Both the position numbers and the translations under genes were made by a program. The notes beneath the pieces were generated by a model. It searched no databases and was not told the origin of the DNA. It worked only from the letters and a program-made list of their open reading frames with translations. From Nosocomiicoccus ampullae (GTDB lineage Bacteria > Bacillota > Bacilli > Staphylococcales > Salinicoccaceae), in contig NZ_MBFG01000001.1 in the NCBI RefSeq assembly GCF_001696685.1, forward strand, positions 58,117 to 122,116: a stretch of 64,000 nucleotides of DNA. Reading direction: 5' to 3'. Below, piece after piece: positions 1 through 7,711 of this stretch (its first letter is position 1; every line of letters begins with the position of its first letter).

Positions 1-1
1 G

Positions 2-955
2 GGAGGTATCATGACGACGGAGTTCGTCTCAATCGACAGTGAAATGACTGTCCATGAGGCGATGGTGCACTTAAGGAAAGTAGCTCCAGATAGCGAGACG
101 ATCTACTACTTATTTGTCACTGATATTAACAACAAACTCGTCGGTATTATTTCGCTTAGAGATTTAATAATTGCGGATGAAGACGAATATATTGGCGATA
201 TTATGAAAGAACGTGTCATCTCGGTAAATGTCGCAGACGACCAAGAACAAGTTGCGTACATGATGAGAGACTATGACTTCTTAGCAGTACCAGTTCTAGA
301 TTATCAAGAACACTTAGTCGGTATCATTACTGCCGACGATATCATGGACGTTATCCAAGAAGAAGCAGAGGAAGACTACTATAGACTTGCCGGTATGAGT
401 GATGAAGGGTCACCACTTGACGATTCATCATTTACAGCAGCTAAAAAGAGACTTCCATGGCTCATTGGTTTAACGCTTATGGGTATGATTACCGCGACGA
501 TGTTATCTACGTTTGAAGAAACGCTTGAAAAAGTAGCGTTACTCGGAGCGTTTATACCGATTATCGGTGGAATGTCAGGGAATGCTGGGACGCAAAGTTT
601 AGCGGTCGCTGTCCGTGGACTTGCTACAGGTGAAATTAAACGTGTGAGCCTATTAAAACTTGCGATTAAAGATATTCTTACAGGTATGATGACAGGGTTC
701 ACTTGCGCGGTATTACTATTCATTATCATTACGATTCTATTCGGACAACCTGTCGTCGGAATTATTGTAAGTATTTCATTATTTGTAGCGATGACATTTG
801 CGACGTTGTCTGGAACATTTATACCGATGGGGATGTCAAAGTTTGGAATTGACCCTGCAGTAGCAAGTGGTCCGTTTATTACAACATCGAACGATATTAT
901 TAGTTTAATGATCTATTTCTCACTCGCAAATGCATTAATGAGTGCTTTAGTATAG
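2..955 (+). CDS. mgtE: Magnesium transporter MgtE, C-terminal part (5' end outside window)
   Basis: Mg2+ channel of the MgtE family in the cytoplasmic membrane. The reading frame is open back to base 2, where codons give G-G-I before the Met at 11. MgtE proteins carry an internal GG(I/L)MTTE motif there, so the ATG at 11 is internal and the N-terminal domain lies outside the window. Visible are two CBS domains (about the first 120 residues, used in the family for Mg2+-dependent gating), then a linker and about five membrane segments of the pore domain, including the conserved GGMSGNAGTQS stretch. The gene ends normally with TAG. Confidence in the family is high. Confidence 0.95.
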   Translation, partial: GGIMTTEFVSIDSEMTVHEAMVHLRKVAPDSETIYYLFVTDINNKLVGIISLRDLIIADEDEYIGDIMKERVISVNVADDQEQVAYMMRDYDFLAVPVLDYQEHLVGIITADDIMDVIQEEAEEDYYRLAGMSDEGSPLDDSSFTAAKKRLPWLIGLTLMGMITATMLSTFEETLEKVALLGAFIPIIGGMSGNAGTQSLAVAVRGLATGEIKRVSLLKLAIKDILTGMMTGFTCAVLLFIIITILFGQPVVGIIVSISLFVAMTFATLSGTFIPMGMSKFGIDPAVASGPFITTSNDIISLMIYFSLANALMSALV

Positions 956-990
956 ATTTTCGTTGCATTTTTTTGAGAATCAATTTAAAA

Positions 991-1007
991 TTAGTAGTAG
1001 GTACTAA
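991..1007 (+). promoter_or_regulatory. FapR operator upstream of fabI
   Basis: TTAGTA-GTAGG-TACTAA is a perfect 6+5+6 inverted repeat, 17 bp long, ending 18 bp before the fabI start. It matches the form of the FapR box that represses fatty-acid synthesis genes in Bacillus and Staphylococcus and is relieved by malonyl-CoA. Position and symmetry are seen; binding is inferred. Confidence 0.85.
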
Positions 1008-1025
1008 TAAGAATGGGGGATTCTC

Positions 1026-1793
1026 ATGGATTTAAAAGGTAAAACATATGTAGTAATGGGTGTTGCGAACCAACGTTCAATTGCTTGGGGAGCAGCGCGT
1101 GCATTAGACAAAGCGGGAGCGAATATCGTATTCACGACGTTAAACGACCGTTTTAAAGATCAAATCGAAAAGTTAAAAGGTGAACTCGAAGGCGACCATG
1201 ACTTCATGGTAAACTGTGACGTTACGTCAGACGAAGACGTTGAGCGTGCATTTAAAGAAATCGGTGAACACACAGGTGGGATTGATGGTGTGTTACACGC
1301 AATTGCATTTGCGAATAAAGACGAGTTAAAAGGTGGATACTCTGAAACATCACGTGCAGGATTCCAACTTGCATTAGACATTTCAGCATATTCTCTTGCG
1401 ATCGTTTCAAAAGAAGCGAAGAAAATCTTAAACCCAGGTGGGTCAATCGTAACGATGACTTACTTAGGTGGAGAGCGTGCACTTCCAAACTATAACGTTA
1501 TGGGTGTTGCGAAAGCGGCATTAGAAGCAAGTGTTAAATACTTAGCACTTGACCTTGGTGAAGATGGATACCGTGTAAACGCGGTATCAGCTGGTCCAAT
1601 TCGTACGTTAAGTTCATCAGGAATTGGTGAATTCAAAACGATTCTTAAAGAAATCGAAGAACGTGCACCATTAAAGAGAAACGTCGACCAATTAGAAGTT
1701 GGTAATGCTGTAATGTTCTTATTATCAGATTTAGCATCAGGAATTACAGGAGAAGTATTACACGTCGACTCAGGATATCACGCAATGGCATAA
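1026..1793 (+). CDS. fabI: Enoyl-[acyl-carrier-protein] reductase FabI
   Basis: NAD(P)H-dependent enoyl-ACP reductase of type II fatty-acid synthesis, the last step of each elongation cycle, in the cytoplasm. 255 residues, the usual FabI length. It is a short-chain dehydrogenase fold: an N-terminal nucleotide-binding segment (GVANQRSIAWG, residues 12-22), the FabI-type active site Y-x6-K (YNVMGVAKAA near residue 157) and the C-terminal TGEVLHVDSGYH. The ATG at 1026 follows a GGGGG-rich ribosome binding site. It stands alone between a FapR operator and a strong terminator, so it is probably monocistronic and controlled by malonyl-CoA through FapR. It is the family targeted by triclosan and afabicin-type inhibitors. 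Confidence 0.97.
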   Translation: MDLKGKTYVVMGVANQRSIAWGAARALDKAGANIVFTTLNDRFKDQIEKLKGELEGDHDFMVNCDVTSDEDVERAFKEIGEHTGGIDGVLHAIAFANKDELKGGYSETSRAGFQLALDISAYSLAIVSKEAKKILNPGGSIVTMTYLGGERALPNYNVMGVAKAALEASVKYLALDLGEDGYRVNAVSAGPIRTLSSSGIGEFKTILKEIEERAPLKRNVDQLEVGNAVMFLLSDLASGITGEVLHVDSGYHAMA

Positions 1794-1798
1794 AAATT

Positions 1799-1830
1799 AA
1801 GCTAAGACCATCTGGTCTTAGCTTTTTTAT
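1799..1830. terminator. Bidirectional terminator between fabI and esterase gene
   Basis: Perfect 12-bp stem (AAGCTAAGACCA / TGGTCTTAGCTT) with a 2-nt loop and a following T-run. It lies between the convergent genes ending at 1793 and 1833. Confidence 0.9.
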
Positions 1831-1832
1831 CT

Positions 1833-2558
1833 TTACACTCCATAAAAGAATCTAAGTGCGTGTTCAATTTCTGGTTTCCACGTCTTCCATATATGGCCAC
1901 CGTCTAGCTCTTTATACTCGTATCGTTCTGGAATTGAAAAGAGCACTTCGTTTAATTCGCGGTTTGGATCTAAGAAGTTCGCTTGTCTGCCTGTAATTGT
2001 TATGAAATCTTGCTCTTCAAGTCCGATTGTATGGTAAAGATGAATGTTTTCAGTGCCTTCTCTTTCGATAATTTCATTATAAAATTCATCAGTAACCTCG
2101 GGACTAAAAGCGAGAACATTTTTAAACATTTTTGGGTAATTAATCGCGAGTTTAATACTGAAACTACCCGCTAAGCTTTCACCCATTAAAGCTCTACTGT
2201 CGCGATTTTGAATTGTAGGAAACGTATCGTCGACAAACGGAACAAATTCTTTAGCTATAAATTCCATAAACTCGTCTGTATGTTCACCTTCTGGTTGGAA
2301 GTGATGGTTACGCCACTCGACACTCGGGTATGGGATTCCGACGATAATCGCAGCTTCTATCTCACCATCTTTAAAAAGTCGTTCGTAAATACGATTGATT
2401 TGACCGTATTTAAAAAAGTCTTGTGAGTCAAACGTATAATAGACATTATATTTACGATTTTCGTCAAAATCTTTTGGTATATAGTACTCGAACATAATCG
2501 TTTCGTTTAAAATATTGGAATGTATTTCATTGTTATGAATGCCTGTTGTAAAATCCAT
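1833..2558 (-). CDS. Putative esterase (Esterase D / PF00756-type alpha/beta hydrolase)
   Basis: Alpha/beta-hydrolase of the putative-esterase family, 241 residues with no signal peptide, so probably cytoplasmic. The nucleophile elbow G-E-S-L-A-G places the catalytic serine at about residue 128. The C-terminal GGHIWKTW motif supplies the likely catalytic histidine. Relatives include siderophore esterases and S-formylglutathione hydrolases; the substrate cannot be told from sequence. It starts at ATG 2558 behind a good AAGGAG site and converges on fabI. Confidence 0.8.
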   Translation of the reverse strand: MDFTTGIHNNEIHSNILNETIMFEYYIPKDFDENRKYNVYYTFDSQDFFKYGQINRIYERLFKDGEIEAAIIVGIPYPSVEWRNHHFQPEGEHTDEFMEFIAKEFVPFVDDTFPTIQNRDSRALMGESLAGSFSIKLAINYPKMFKNVLAFSPEVTDEFYNEIIEREGTENIHLYHTIGLEEQDFITITGRQANFLDPNRELNEVLFSIPERYEYKELDGGHIWKTWKPEIEHALRFFYGV

Positions 2559-2684
2559 TGTTATCTCCTTTTTATATATAGTGTAACGTATTTACAAAAT
2601 ATTGCAGTTAATCAGGATAATTCTTTCAACTATTTCTTGCATTCAATGATATAATAAAAACAAGTTTCGAAAGGAGACAAGTCT

Positions 2685-3791
2685 ATGCTGAATAAGATTT
2701 GGTTTCAAAGTGGTGTAGCGCTGATTATGACGCTCATCATTATATACATGACAGTGAAAGTACAGTATATATTTGTACCGTTTTTCCAAATCATTGCGAC
2801 AATTTTCGTACCTGTACTACTTGCTGGCGTCTTATTTTACATTACGATTCCAATTCAAGAATACCTAGAACGCCATAGCGCACCACGCTGGCTATCGATG
2901 ACTTCTGTATTTTTAATTATTGCAATCGTTCTAACTGTATTATCAATCTCAGTTATTCCGGTAATCACTGAGCAAGTTCAAAACTTAATTACACGTGGAC
3001 CGCTCATTCAACGTGAAATTCAAAGCTTCATGAACACAGTAATTACTCAAAGGGACCGTTTACCGTTTGAAGTAAATTTAGATGAAATAACGAATCAAGT
3101 ATTTGAAACAGGGTCTACGATGTTTAGTAGCGTCGTAGCGAATGCATTTAAAATTATAATGAGTACAGTATCGATTGTGATTTCACTTATTTTAGTACCA
3201 TTTTTCTTTATCTTTATGTTAAAAGATCACGAAAAATTTGTACCGACAATTACACGTCCATTTACAGGTCGTTTTAAATTATTTTTACTCGATACGATTA
3301 AAGATATCGATAAAACACTCCGTGCATTTATACAAGGACAAATGCTCGTGTCGTTTATATTATGTATTATTTTATTTATCGGTTATCAGATTATCGGTTT
3401 AGATTACGCACTATTACTCGCGGTGTTTGCGCTATTTATGAACGTCGTACCGTTCGTTGGACCATGGGTCGCATTTTTACCAGCAGCGATTTTAGCGCTC
3501 ATTCAAGATCCAATTATGTTCATTTGGGTATCACTCATCACACTTGCAGCGCAGCAAATCGAGTCGAATATCATTACGCCAAACGTTATGGGTCAGCAAC
3601 TTGCGTTACATCCTTTAACAGTTATTACAATTGTACTTGCAGCAGGAAATATCGCAGGATTCTTAGGAATTTTAATTGCGATTCCGACATACGCTGTTTT
3701 AAAATCCATCGTTCAAAACATCTGGCGTTATAGACGTGATTTAAGTCAAACGTTAATAAGTGACGTTAAAGTACCAAAACAAAAGTATTAA
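2685..3791 (+). CDS. AI-2E family transporter (PF01594 permease)
   Basis: Polytopic membrane protein of 368 residues with about seven to eight hydrophobic segments and the family's conserved C-terminal block (VPFVGPW, then an NxIxPxVMG-like segment, here NIITPNVMG). Members of this family have been linked to autoinducer-2 export, to Na+/H+ antiport and to membrane stress; the substrate here is not determined. The ATG at 2685 follows AAAGGAGA. The transcript ends in the stem at 3799-3839, which also contains the next gene's ribosome binding site. Confidence 0.88.
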   Translation: MLNKIWFQSGVALIMTLIIIYMTVKVQYIFVPFFQIIATIFVPVLLAGVLFYITIPIQEYLERHSAPRWLSMTSVFLIIAIVLTVLSISVIPVITEQVQNLITRGPLIQREIQSFMNTVITQRDRLPFEVNLDEITNQVFETGSTMFSSVVANAFKIIMSTVSIVISLILVPFFFIFMLKDHEKFVPTITRPFTGRFKLFLLDTIKDIDKTLRAFIQGQMLVSFILCIILFIGYQIIGLDYALLLAVFALFMNVVPFVGPWVAFLPAAILALIQDPIMFIWVSLITLAAQQIESNIITPNVMGQQLALHPLTVITIVLAAGNIAGFLGILIAIPTYAVLKSIVQNIWRYRRDLSQTLISDVKVPKQKY

Positions 3792-3798
3792 ATAGCTT

Positions 3799-3844
3799 AA
3801 TCCTCTCCTGTACTCGATATATAGAGCAAGGAGGGGATTTTTTT
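3799..3844 (+). terminator. Terminator whose 3' arm is the ribosome binding site of the M23 gene
   Basis: The 5' arm AATCCTCTCCT (3799-3809) pairs with AGGAGGGGATT (3829-3839) over 11 bp with one G-U pair, followed by a T-run at 3838-3844. The same AAGGAGGGG is the only good ribosome binding site for the next gene, whose TTG start at 3843 overlaps the T-run. The element could act as a terminator, as a translational lock, or as both. Confidence 0.75.
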
Positions 3845-4532
3845 GAATCCAATTAATACTTTAAAGAAACATAATTTTAAAATGACGAGTAATCCGCATG
3901 CGATGACGCCGTTTGGATTTAGAAATTATATTGTGAATGGATTTAATTATGACGCGTATTGTGGAGGGTTTCACAGAGCGTATGATTTTGCAAAACATGA
4001 CGGTGCAGCGATTCCTGCAGTGATGAGCGGGGTCGTCGTACAAGGGACGAGTAATTACGGAAATTTTGGTGGAACAGTCGTAATTGCAAACAAAGCACTT
4101 GGTTACCAAGTAATATACGGCCATTTAAAGAGAAATTTAATCGTGACAATCGGTCAACATGTGAAGTACGGTGAAACAATTGGATATCAAGGAGATACAA
4201 ACAATTTAAATGCACCTATGGCAAGCCATCTTCACATTCAGTTTCAGCGATATGGGTATTTAAAAGAAAAAGATTTTGTATGCAATGGTATTAGTGCATA
4301 CGATATTGATTTAAGAAAAGATCGATATTTTAACGGGATATTTATCCCGAAATACAATATGAACATTAGAAATAAACCGAGCTTAAAAGGGGAAGTTATT
4401 TCATCTGCACAACCGAATGATAGATTACAGTTTAGAACAGTAACTTATAAAGACGGACACTATTGGTTAAAGTTAAATATTGGATATGTGTCATCTGGTA
4501 CTCAACAAAATATTTATGGTCATTTTAAATAA
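3843..4532 (+). CDS. M23 (LytM/lysostaphin-type) metallopeptidase with C-terminal SH3-like domain, no signal peptide
   Basis: Predicted zinc endopeptidase acting on peptidoglycan cross-bridges. 229 residues. The N-terminal two thirds hold the M23 metal site: H44-x3-D48 (HRAYD), H94 (YGHL) and the H129-L-H131 pair. Residues of about 165-225 resemble a bacterial SH3 domain (MNIRNKPSLKGEVIS), which often binds cell wall. The start is TTG 3843, chosen because AAGGAGGGG lies 5-6 nt upstream; the first in-frame ATG (3882) has no ribosome binding site. Unusually there is no secretion signal at either start, so it resembles a leaderless, endolysin-like enzyme. Function is inferred from the motifs. 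Confidence 0.8.
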   Translation: MNPINTLKKHNFKMTSNPHAMTPFGFRNYIVNGFNYDAYCGGFHRAYDFAKHDGAAIPAVMSGVVVQGTSNYGNFGGTVVIANKALGYQVIYGHLKRNLIVTIGQHVKYGETIGYQGDTNNLNAPMASHLHIQFQRYGYLKEKDFVCNGISAYDIDLRKDRYFNGIFIPKYNMNIRNKPSLKGEVISSAQPNDRLQFRTVTYKDGHYWLKLNIGYVSSGTQQNIYGHFK

Positions 4533-4533
4533 A

Positions 4534-4568
4534 AAAAGGCTTCAAATCGTTAAGATTTGAAGCCTTTT
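4534..4568. terminator. Bidirectional terminator
   Basis: Perfect 15-bp stem (AAAAGGCTTCAAATC / GATTTGAAGCCTTTT) with a 5-nt loop between the convergent M23 gene and the small membrane protein gene. Confidence 0.93.
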
Positions 4569-4570
4569 AA

Positions 4571-4972
4571 TTATTTACGACGACCGTTATTTCCGGCACC
4601 GTCATCAATTTCTTTTAACATTCTGTTAATTGTAACTTGGTTGAACATTTCAACGACGAAAATTACAATGAATGCATATACAACAGCAAATCCAGCTGGT
4701 AAGATCGTCCCTTTGACGACAGTTAATACAAGTGCAGGAAGCAATACTGCAGCAATGTATAACACGAGCATCATAATACGATTTGACTCGATTTGATCTT
4801 GTGCTTGTTTAATTCTTGACGCAAACTCACGTGTAACAAAACCTACGTCAGCATCGTTTGCTCTATCAGTATCGTAAACGCGAGTAACGACTGGTAAGTT
4901 CGTATACTTATCTGTCTCATAACGCAGATCCATGTGATCATTTGGCCATCTTAATGCTTCAAAAAACTTCAT
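4571..4972 (-). CDS. Small two-helix membrane protein of unknown function
   Basis: I do not recognise a characterised family. 133 residues: a polar N-terminal half (about 65 residues, starting MKFFEALRWPNDH), then two strongly hydrophobic helices (about residues 66-86 and 90-112), and a short Gly/Asn/Arg-rich tail. The ATG at 4972 is preferred over the upstream TTG at 4993 because AAAGGGAGAC lies at a suitable distance before it. It is divergent from the dehydrogenase operon and ends at a shared terminator. Confidence 0.7.
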   Translation of the reverse strand: MKFFEALRWPNDHMDLRYETDKYTNLPVVTRVYDTDRANDADVGFVTREFASRIKQAQDQIESNRIMMLVLYIAAVLLPALVLTVVKGTILPAGFAVVYAFIVIFVVEMFNQVTINRMLKEIDDGAGNNGRRK

Positions 4973-5064
4973 TGTGTGGTGTCTCCCTTTCAATATCCTA
5001 TTAATACTTTAATTATAGACAATTTTTCACAATTTATAAAGACAATTCGAAAATTATTTCACAA

Positions 5065-5086
5065 TTTTGACATAAAATTGTCAAAA
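5065..5086. promoter_or_regulatory. Palindromic operator/promoter candidate upstream of dehydrogenase genes
   Basis: TTTTGACA-TAAAAT-TGTCAAAA is a perfect 8+6+8 inverted repeat in the divergent intergenic region. It contains a TTGACA -35-like hexamer with an AT-rich -10-like region (TATTTA) about 16 nt downstream. Symmetry is seen; the regulator is unknown. Confidence 0.5.
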
Positions 5087-5170
5087 CCTATTTATATCTT
5101 CTTTAAAAGGTGTACAATTATAGTTATCTATTCTGTTTTTGCAGATGAAAATTATTAAGGAGTGAGGATT

Positions 5171-5968
5171 ATGGCGGATGAGAAACAATTCTCAAGACGT
5201 GATTTCCTAAAAACAACGGGAGTAGCTACTGGTGGTATTATCGGTGGTAGTTTACTTGGAGGTTTAATCGGATTTAACCTCGATGGTAAATCAAGTGACA
5301 GTTCAAAAGATTCTAGTGATCAAGGCGGTGGAGATAGCCACGGTGGTCACGATGGACACGGCGGCGGAGGCGGTATGTTCGACGTACCAGACAAAGGTCG
5401 TGTGTTCTTTGAAAACGACGCAGATTTTGCAACGATTGAAGCGGCAATGGAAAGAATCTTCCCAGAAACTGACGTTGGACCAGGAGCTAAAGGGCTCGGT
5501 GCAGCATACTTCTTAGACGGACAGCTCGCTGGAGCATACGGATTTAACTCAAAAGAATATATGCAAGGACCTTTCCACGAAGGACTTCCTACTCAAGGGT
5601 ATCAGTCAAACTTAAACCGTGCAGAATACTTCAGACTCGGTGTTAAAAAACTTCAAGAAGAAGCAAAAAGTCGTCACGACGAAAGCTTCTCTCAACTCGA
5701 CGAAAAGAAACAAGATGAAATTCTAAAAGACTTCCAAGAAGGTGAAGTTGACTTTGGTGTACCAAAATCAACAGCAACGTCAAGTTACTTCTTTACGATG
5801 CTACGTTCAGCAACTCTAGAAGGTGCATACTGTGATCCGATTTATCACGGTAACAGAAACATGGAAGGCTGGAAGATGAAACAATTCCCAGGCCACCAGC
5901 ACTCATACTTAGACGTAATTGAATCAGACGAATTTATGGACATTGAACCATTACCAAACTTTGGTTAA
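5171..5968 (+). CDS. Gluconate 2-dehydrogenase subunit 3-like protein with Tat signal
   Basis: Small subunit of a membrane-associated GMC-type sugar or sugar-acid dehydrogenase. 265 residues. It begins with a twin-arginine signal (S8-R9-R10-D-F-L-K followed by a Gly-rich hydrophobic stretch to about residue 40). It then has a Ser/Asp/Gly/His-rich linker (repeated GH/GG up to about residue 75) and the subunit-3 fold (ending ...YKxxxFPGHQHSYLD). In the family this subunit carries the Tat signal and pilots the folded flavoprotein across the membrane. ATG 5171 follows AAGGAGTG. The flavoprotein gene starts 15 bp downstream. The His/Gly linker may bind metal; that is speculation. Confidence 0.88.
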   Translation: MADEKQFSRRDFLKTTGVATGGIIGGSLLGGLIGFNLDGKSSDSSKDSSDQGGGDSHGGHDGHGGGGGMFDVPDKGRVFFENDADFATIEAAMERIFPETDVGPGAKGLGAAYFLDGQLAGAYGFNSKEYMQGPFHEGLPTQGYQSNLNRAEYFRLGVKKLQEEAKSRHDESFSQLDEKKQDEILKDFQEGEVDFGVPKSTATSSYFFTMLRSATLEGAYCDPIYHGNRNMEGWKMKQFPGHQHSYLDVIESDEFMDIEPLPNFG

Positions 5969-5983
5969 GAGGAGACATATTAA

Positions 5984-7711
5984 ATGGCGAAAGAACTAGA
6001 AAAAGTAGATGTACTCACAGTCGGAGCCGGCTGGACAGGGGGCATTGTTGCAGCAGAGGCAGCAAAAGCAGGATTAAAAGTACTCAGTCTTGAAAGAGGT
6101 AAAGAAAGAGGTACAGCAGATTATCAACACGTACACGACGAATTAAAATATGCGATTCGCTATGAGTTAATGCAAGACACTTCTAAAGAAACTCTCACAT
6201 TTAGAAACGAACCAGATCAAAGAGCGTTACCAATGCGTCAACAAGGATCATTCTTACTTGGTGATAACGTTGGTGGAGCTGGAACTCACTGGAACGGGCA
6301 CGTTTATCGTTTCTTACCATATGACTTTGAAATCGCAACTCAAACGAAAGAGAGATACGGTGAAGAAAGACTTCAAGAAAAAGACGGATACCGTTTTAGA
6401 GACTGGGGTATTACGTATGATGAGTTAGAACCATATTTTTCACAGTTTGAACAAACAGCGGGTATCAGTGGTACAGTAAACCACTTCGAAGGTAAAAGAA
6501 GTAAAGACTATCCAAACGGTCCAATGATTAAAACTCGAATGATGAAAATGTTTGAAGATGCTGTAAATGATATGGGGTACCACCCATTCTTCTTACCATC
6601 AGCAAATATGTCAGCAGCATACGAAAACCCAGATGGTGAAAAGTTAAATCCATGTCAATATTGTGCGTTCTGTGAGCGTTTCGCGTGTGAATACGACGCG
6701 AAAGCAACGCCAGAAGTAACAGTATTAAAAACAGCACGTCGTCATGATAACTTTGAACTTCGTACACACTGTAATGTCGTAGAAGTTTTAACTGATGACA
6801 AAGATAATTCAAAAGTTACAGGTGTTAAATACGTTGACACACTTACGAAAGAAGAATTCATTCAACCTGCAGATATCGTCGTATTAACGAGTTATGTATT
6901 CAATAACTATAAACTACTTGCGGTATCTGATATTGGTGAACAATACGATCCAAAAACTGAAAAAGGTACGCTAGGTCGTAACTATTGTTATCAGACGTTT
7001 GGAGGCGCTAGAGGATTCTTCGATGAACAGTTCAATGTTTTCATGGGTGCTGGTGCTTTAGGTATGTCAATGGATGACTTTAACGGAGATAACTTCGACC
7101 ATGAAGACCTAGACTTCTTACACGGTGGAAATATTACAGTTGCTCAATATGGTTCACGACCAATCTTAACGAACCCTGTTCGTAAAGGAACACCTTCATG
7201 GGGTGCGGAATTTAAAGACGAGTCTATTAAACAGTATACGAGATCTATATCAGTATCTGGACAATGTGCATCAAGCCCACATAAAGACAACTACTTAGAT
7301 TTAGATAATGACTATAAAGATGCATTTGGAGTACCACTCGTAAAACTGACTTATAACTTCACAGATATGGATAGAAAGAGAACAAAATATCTTGCTGATA
7401 GATGTGGAGAAATCTTAGAGAAAATGGGTGCAAAACAAGTAGACGTTGATGAAGAGCCAGGCGATTACAATATCGTACCTTATCAATCAACACATAACAC
7501 AGGTGGTACTACAATGGGAGACGACCCTGAGACTTCAGTTGTTAACAACTGGTTACAACACTGGGACAGAGACAACCTATTCGTAGTTGGAGCAGGAAAC
7601 TTTGCACACAACTCTGGTTACAACCCAACAGGAACAGTCGGTGCATTAGCATACCGCTGTGCAGAAGGTGTTATTAAGTATCATAAAGATAAAAAACGTT
7701 TAGAGAAGTAA
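5984..7711 (+). CDS. GMC family FAD-dependent oxidoreductase (gluconate/sorbitol dehydrogenase-like large subunit)
   Basis: FAD flavoprotein of 575 residues that probably oxidises a sugar or sugar acid outside the membrane, paired with the upstream Tat-carrying subunit. Visible parts are the N-terminal dinucleotide fold (VGAGWTGG, residues 16-23), a cysteine cluster C-x2-C-x2-C-x4-C around residues 223-233, and the GMC C-terminal domain. That domain has HNTGGT near residue 505 and AGNFAHNSGYNPTGT near residue 546, which include the catalytic His/Asn. In related FAD glucose dehydrogenases such a cysteine group binds a 3Fe-4S cluster that relays electrons. It has no signal of its own, which fits Tat hitch-hiking. 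The substrate and electron acceptor are not known; no cytochrome c subunit is nearby. Confidence 0.88.
   Translation: MAKELEKVDVLTVGAGWTGGIVAAEAAKAGLKVLSLERGKERGTADYQHVHDELKYAIRYELMQDTSKETLTFRNEPDQRALPMRQQGSFLLGDNVGGAGTHWNGHVYRFLPYDFEIATQTKERYGEERLQEKDGYRFRDWGITYDELEPYFSQFEQTAGISGTVNHFEGKRSKDYPNGPMIKTRMMKMFEDAVNDMGYHPFFLPSANMSAAYENPDGEKLNPCQYCAFCERFACEYDAKATPEVTVLKTARRHDNFELRTHCNVVEVLTDDKDNSKVTGVKYVDTLTKEEFIQPADIVVLTSYVFNNYKLLAVSDIGEQYDPKTEKGTLGRNYCYQTFGGARGFFDEQFNVFMGAGALGMSMDDFNGDNFDHEDLDFLHGGNITVAQYGSRPILTNPVRKGTPSWGAEFKDESIKQYTRSISVSGQCASSPHKDNYLDLDNDYKDAFGVPLVKLTYNFTDMDRKRTKYLADRCGEILEKMGAKQVDVDEEPGDYNIVPYQSTHNTGGTTMGDDPETSVVNNWLQHWDRDNLFVVGAGNFAHNSGYNPTGTVGALAYRCAEGVIKYHKDKKRLEK

Noticed and set aside
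11-955. MgtE as a complete 314-residue gene
   Set aside because: The frame is open to the window edge and the Met at 11 corresponds to an internal MTTE motif; it is a truncated view of a longer gene.
4990-5072. Rex-like operator (TTGTGAAAT... pattern) near the divergent promoters
   Set aside because: Half-sites exist, but no TTGTGAA-N4-TTCACAA arrangement is found; the perfect TTTTGACA palindrome is the better candidate.
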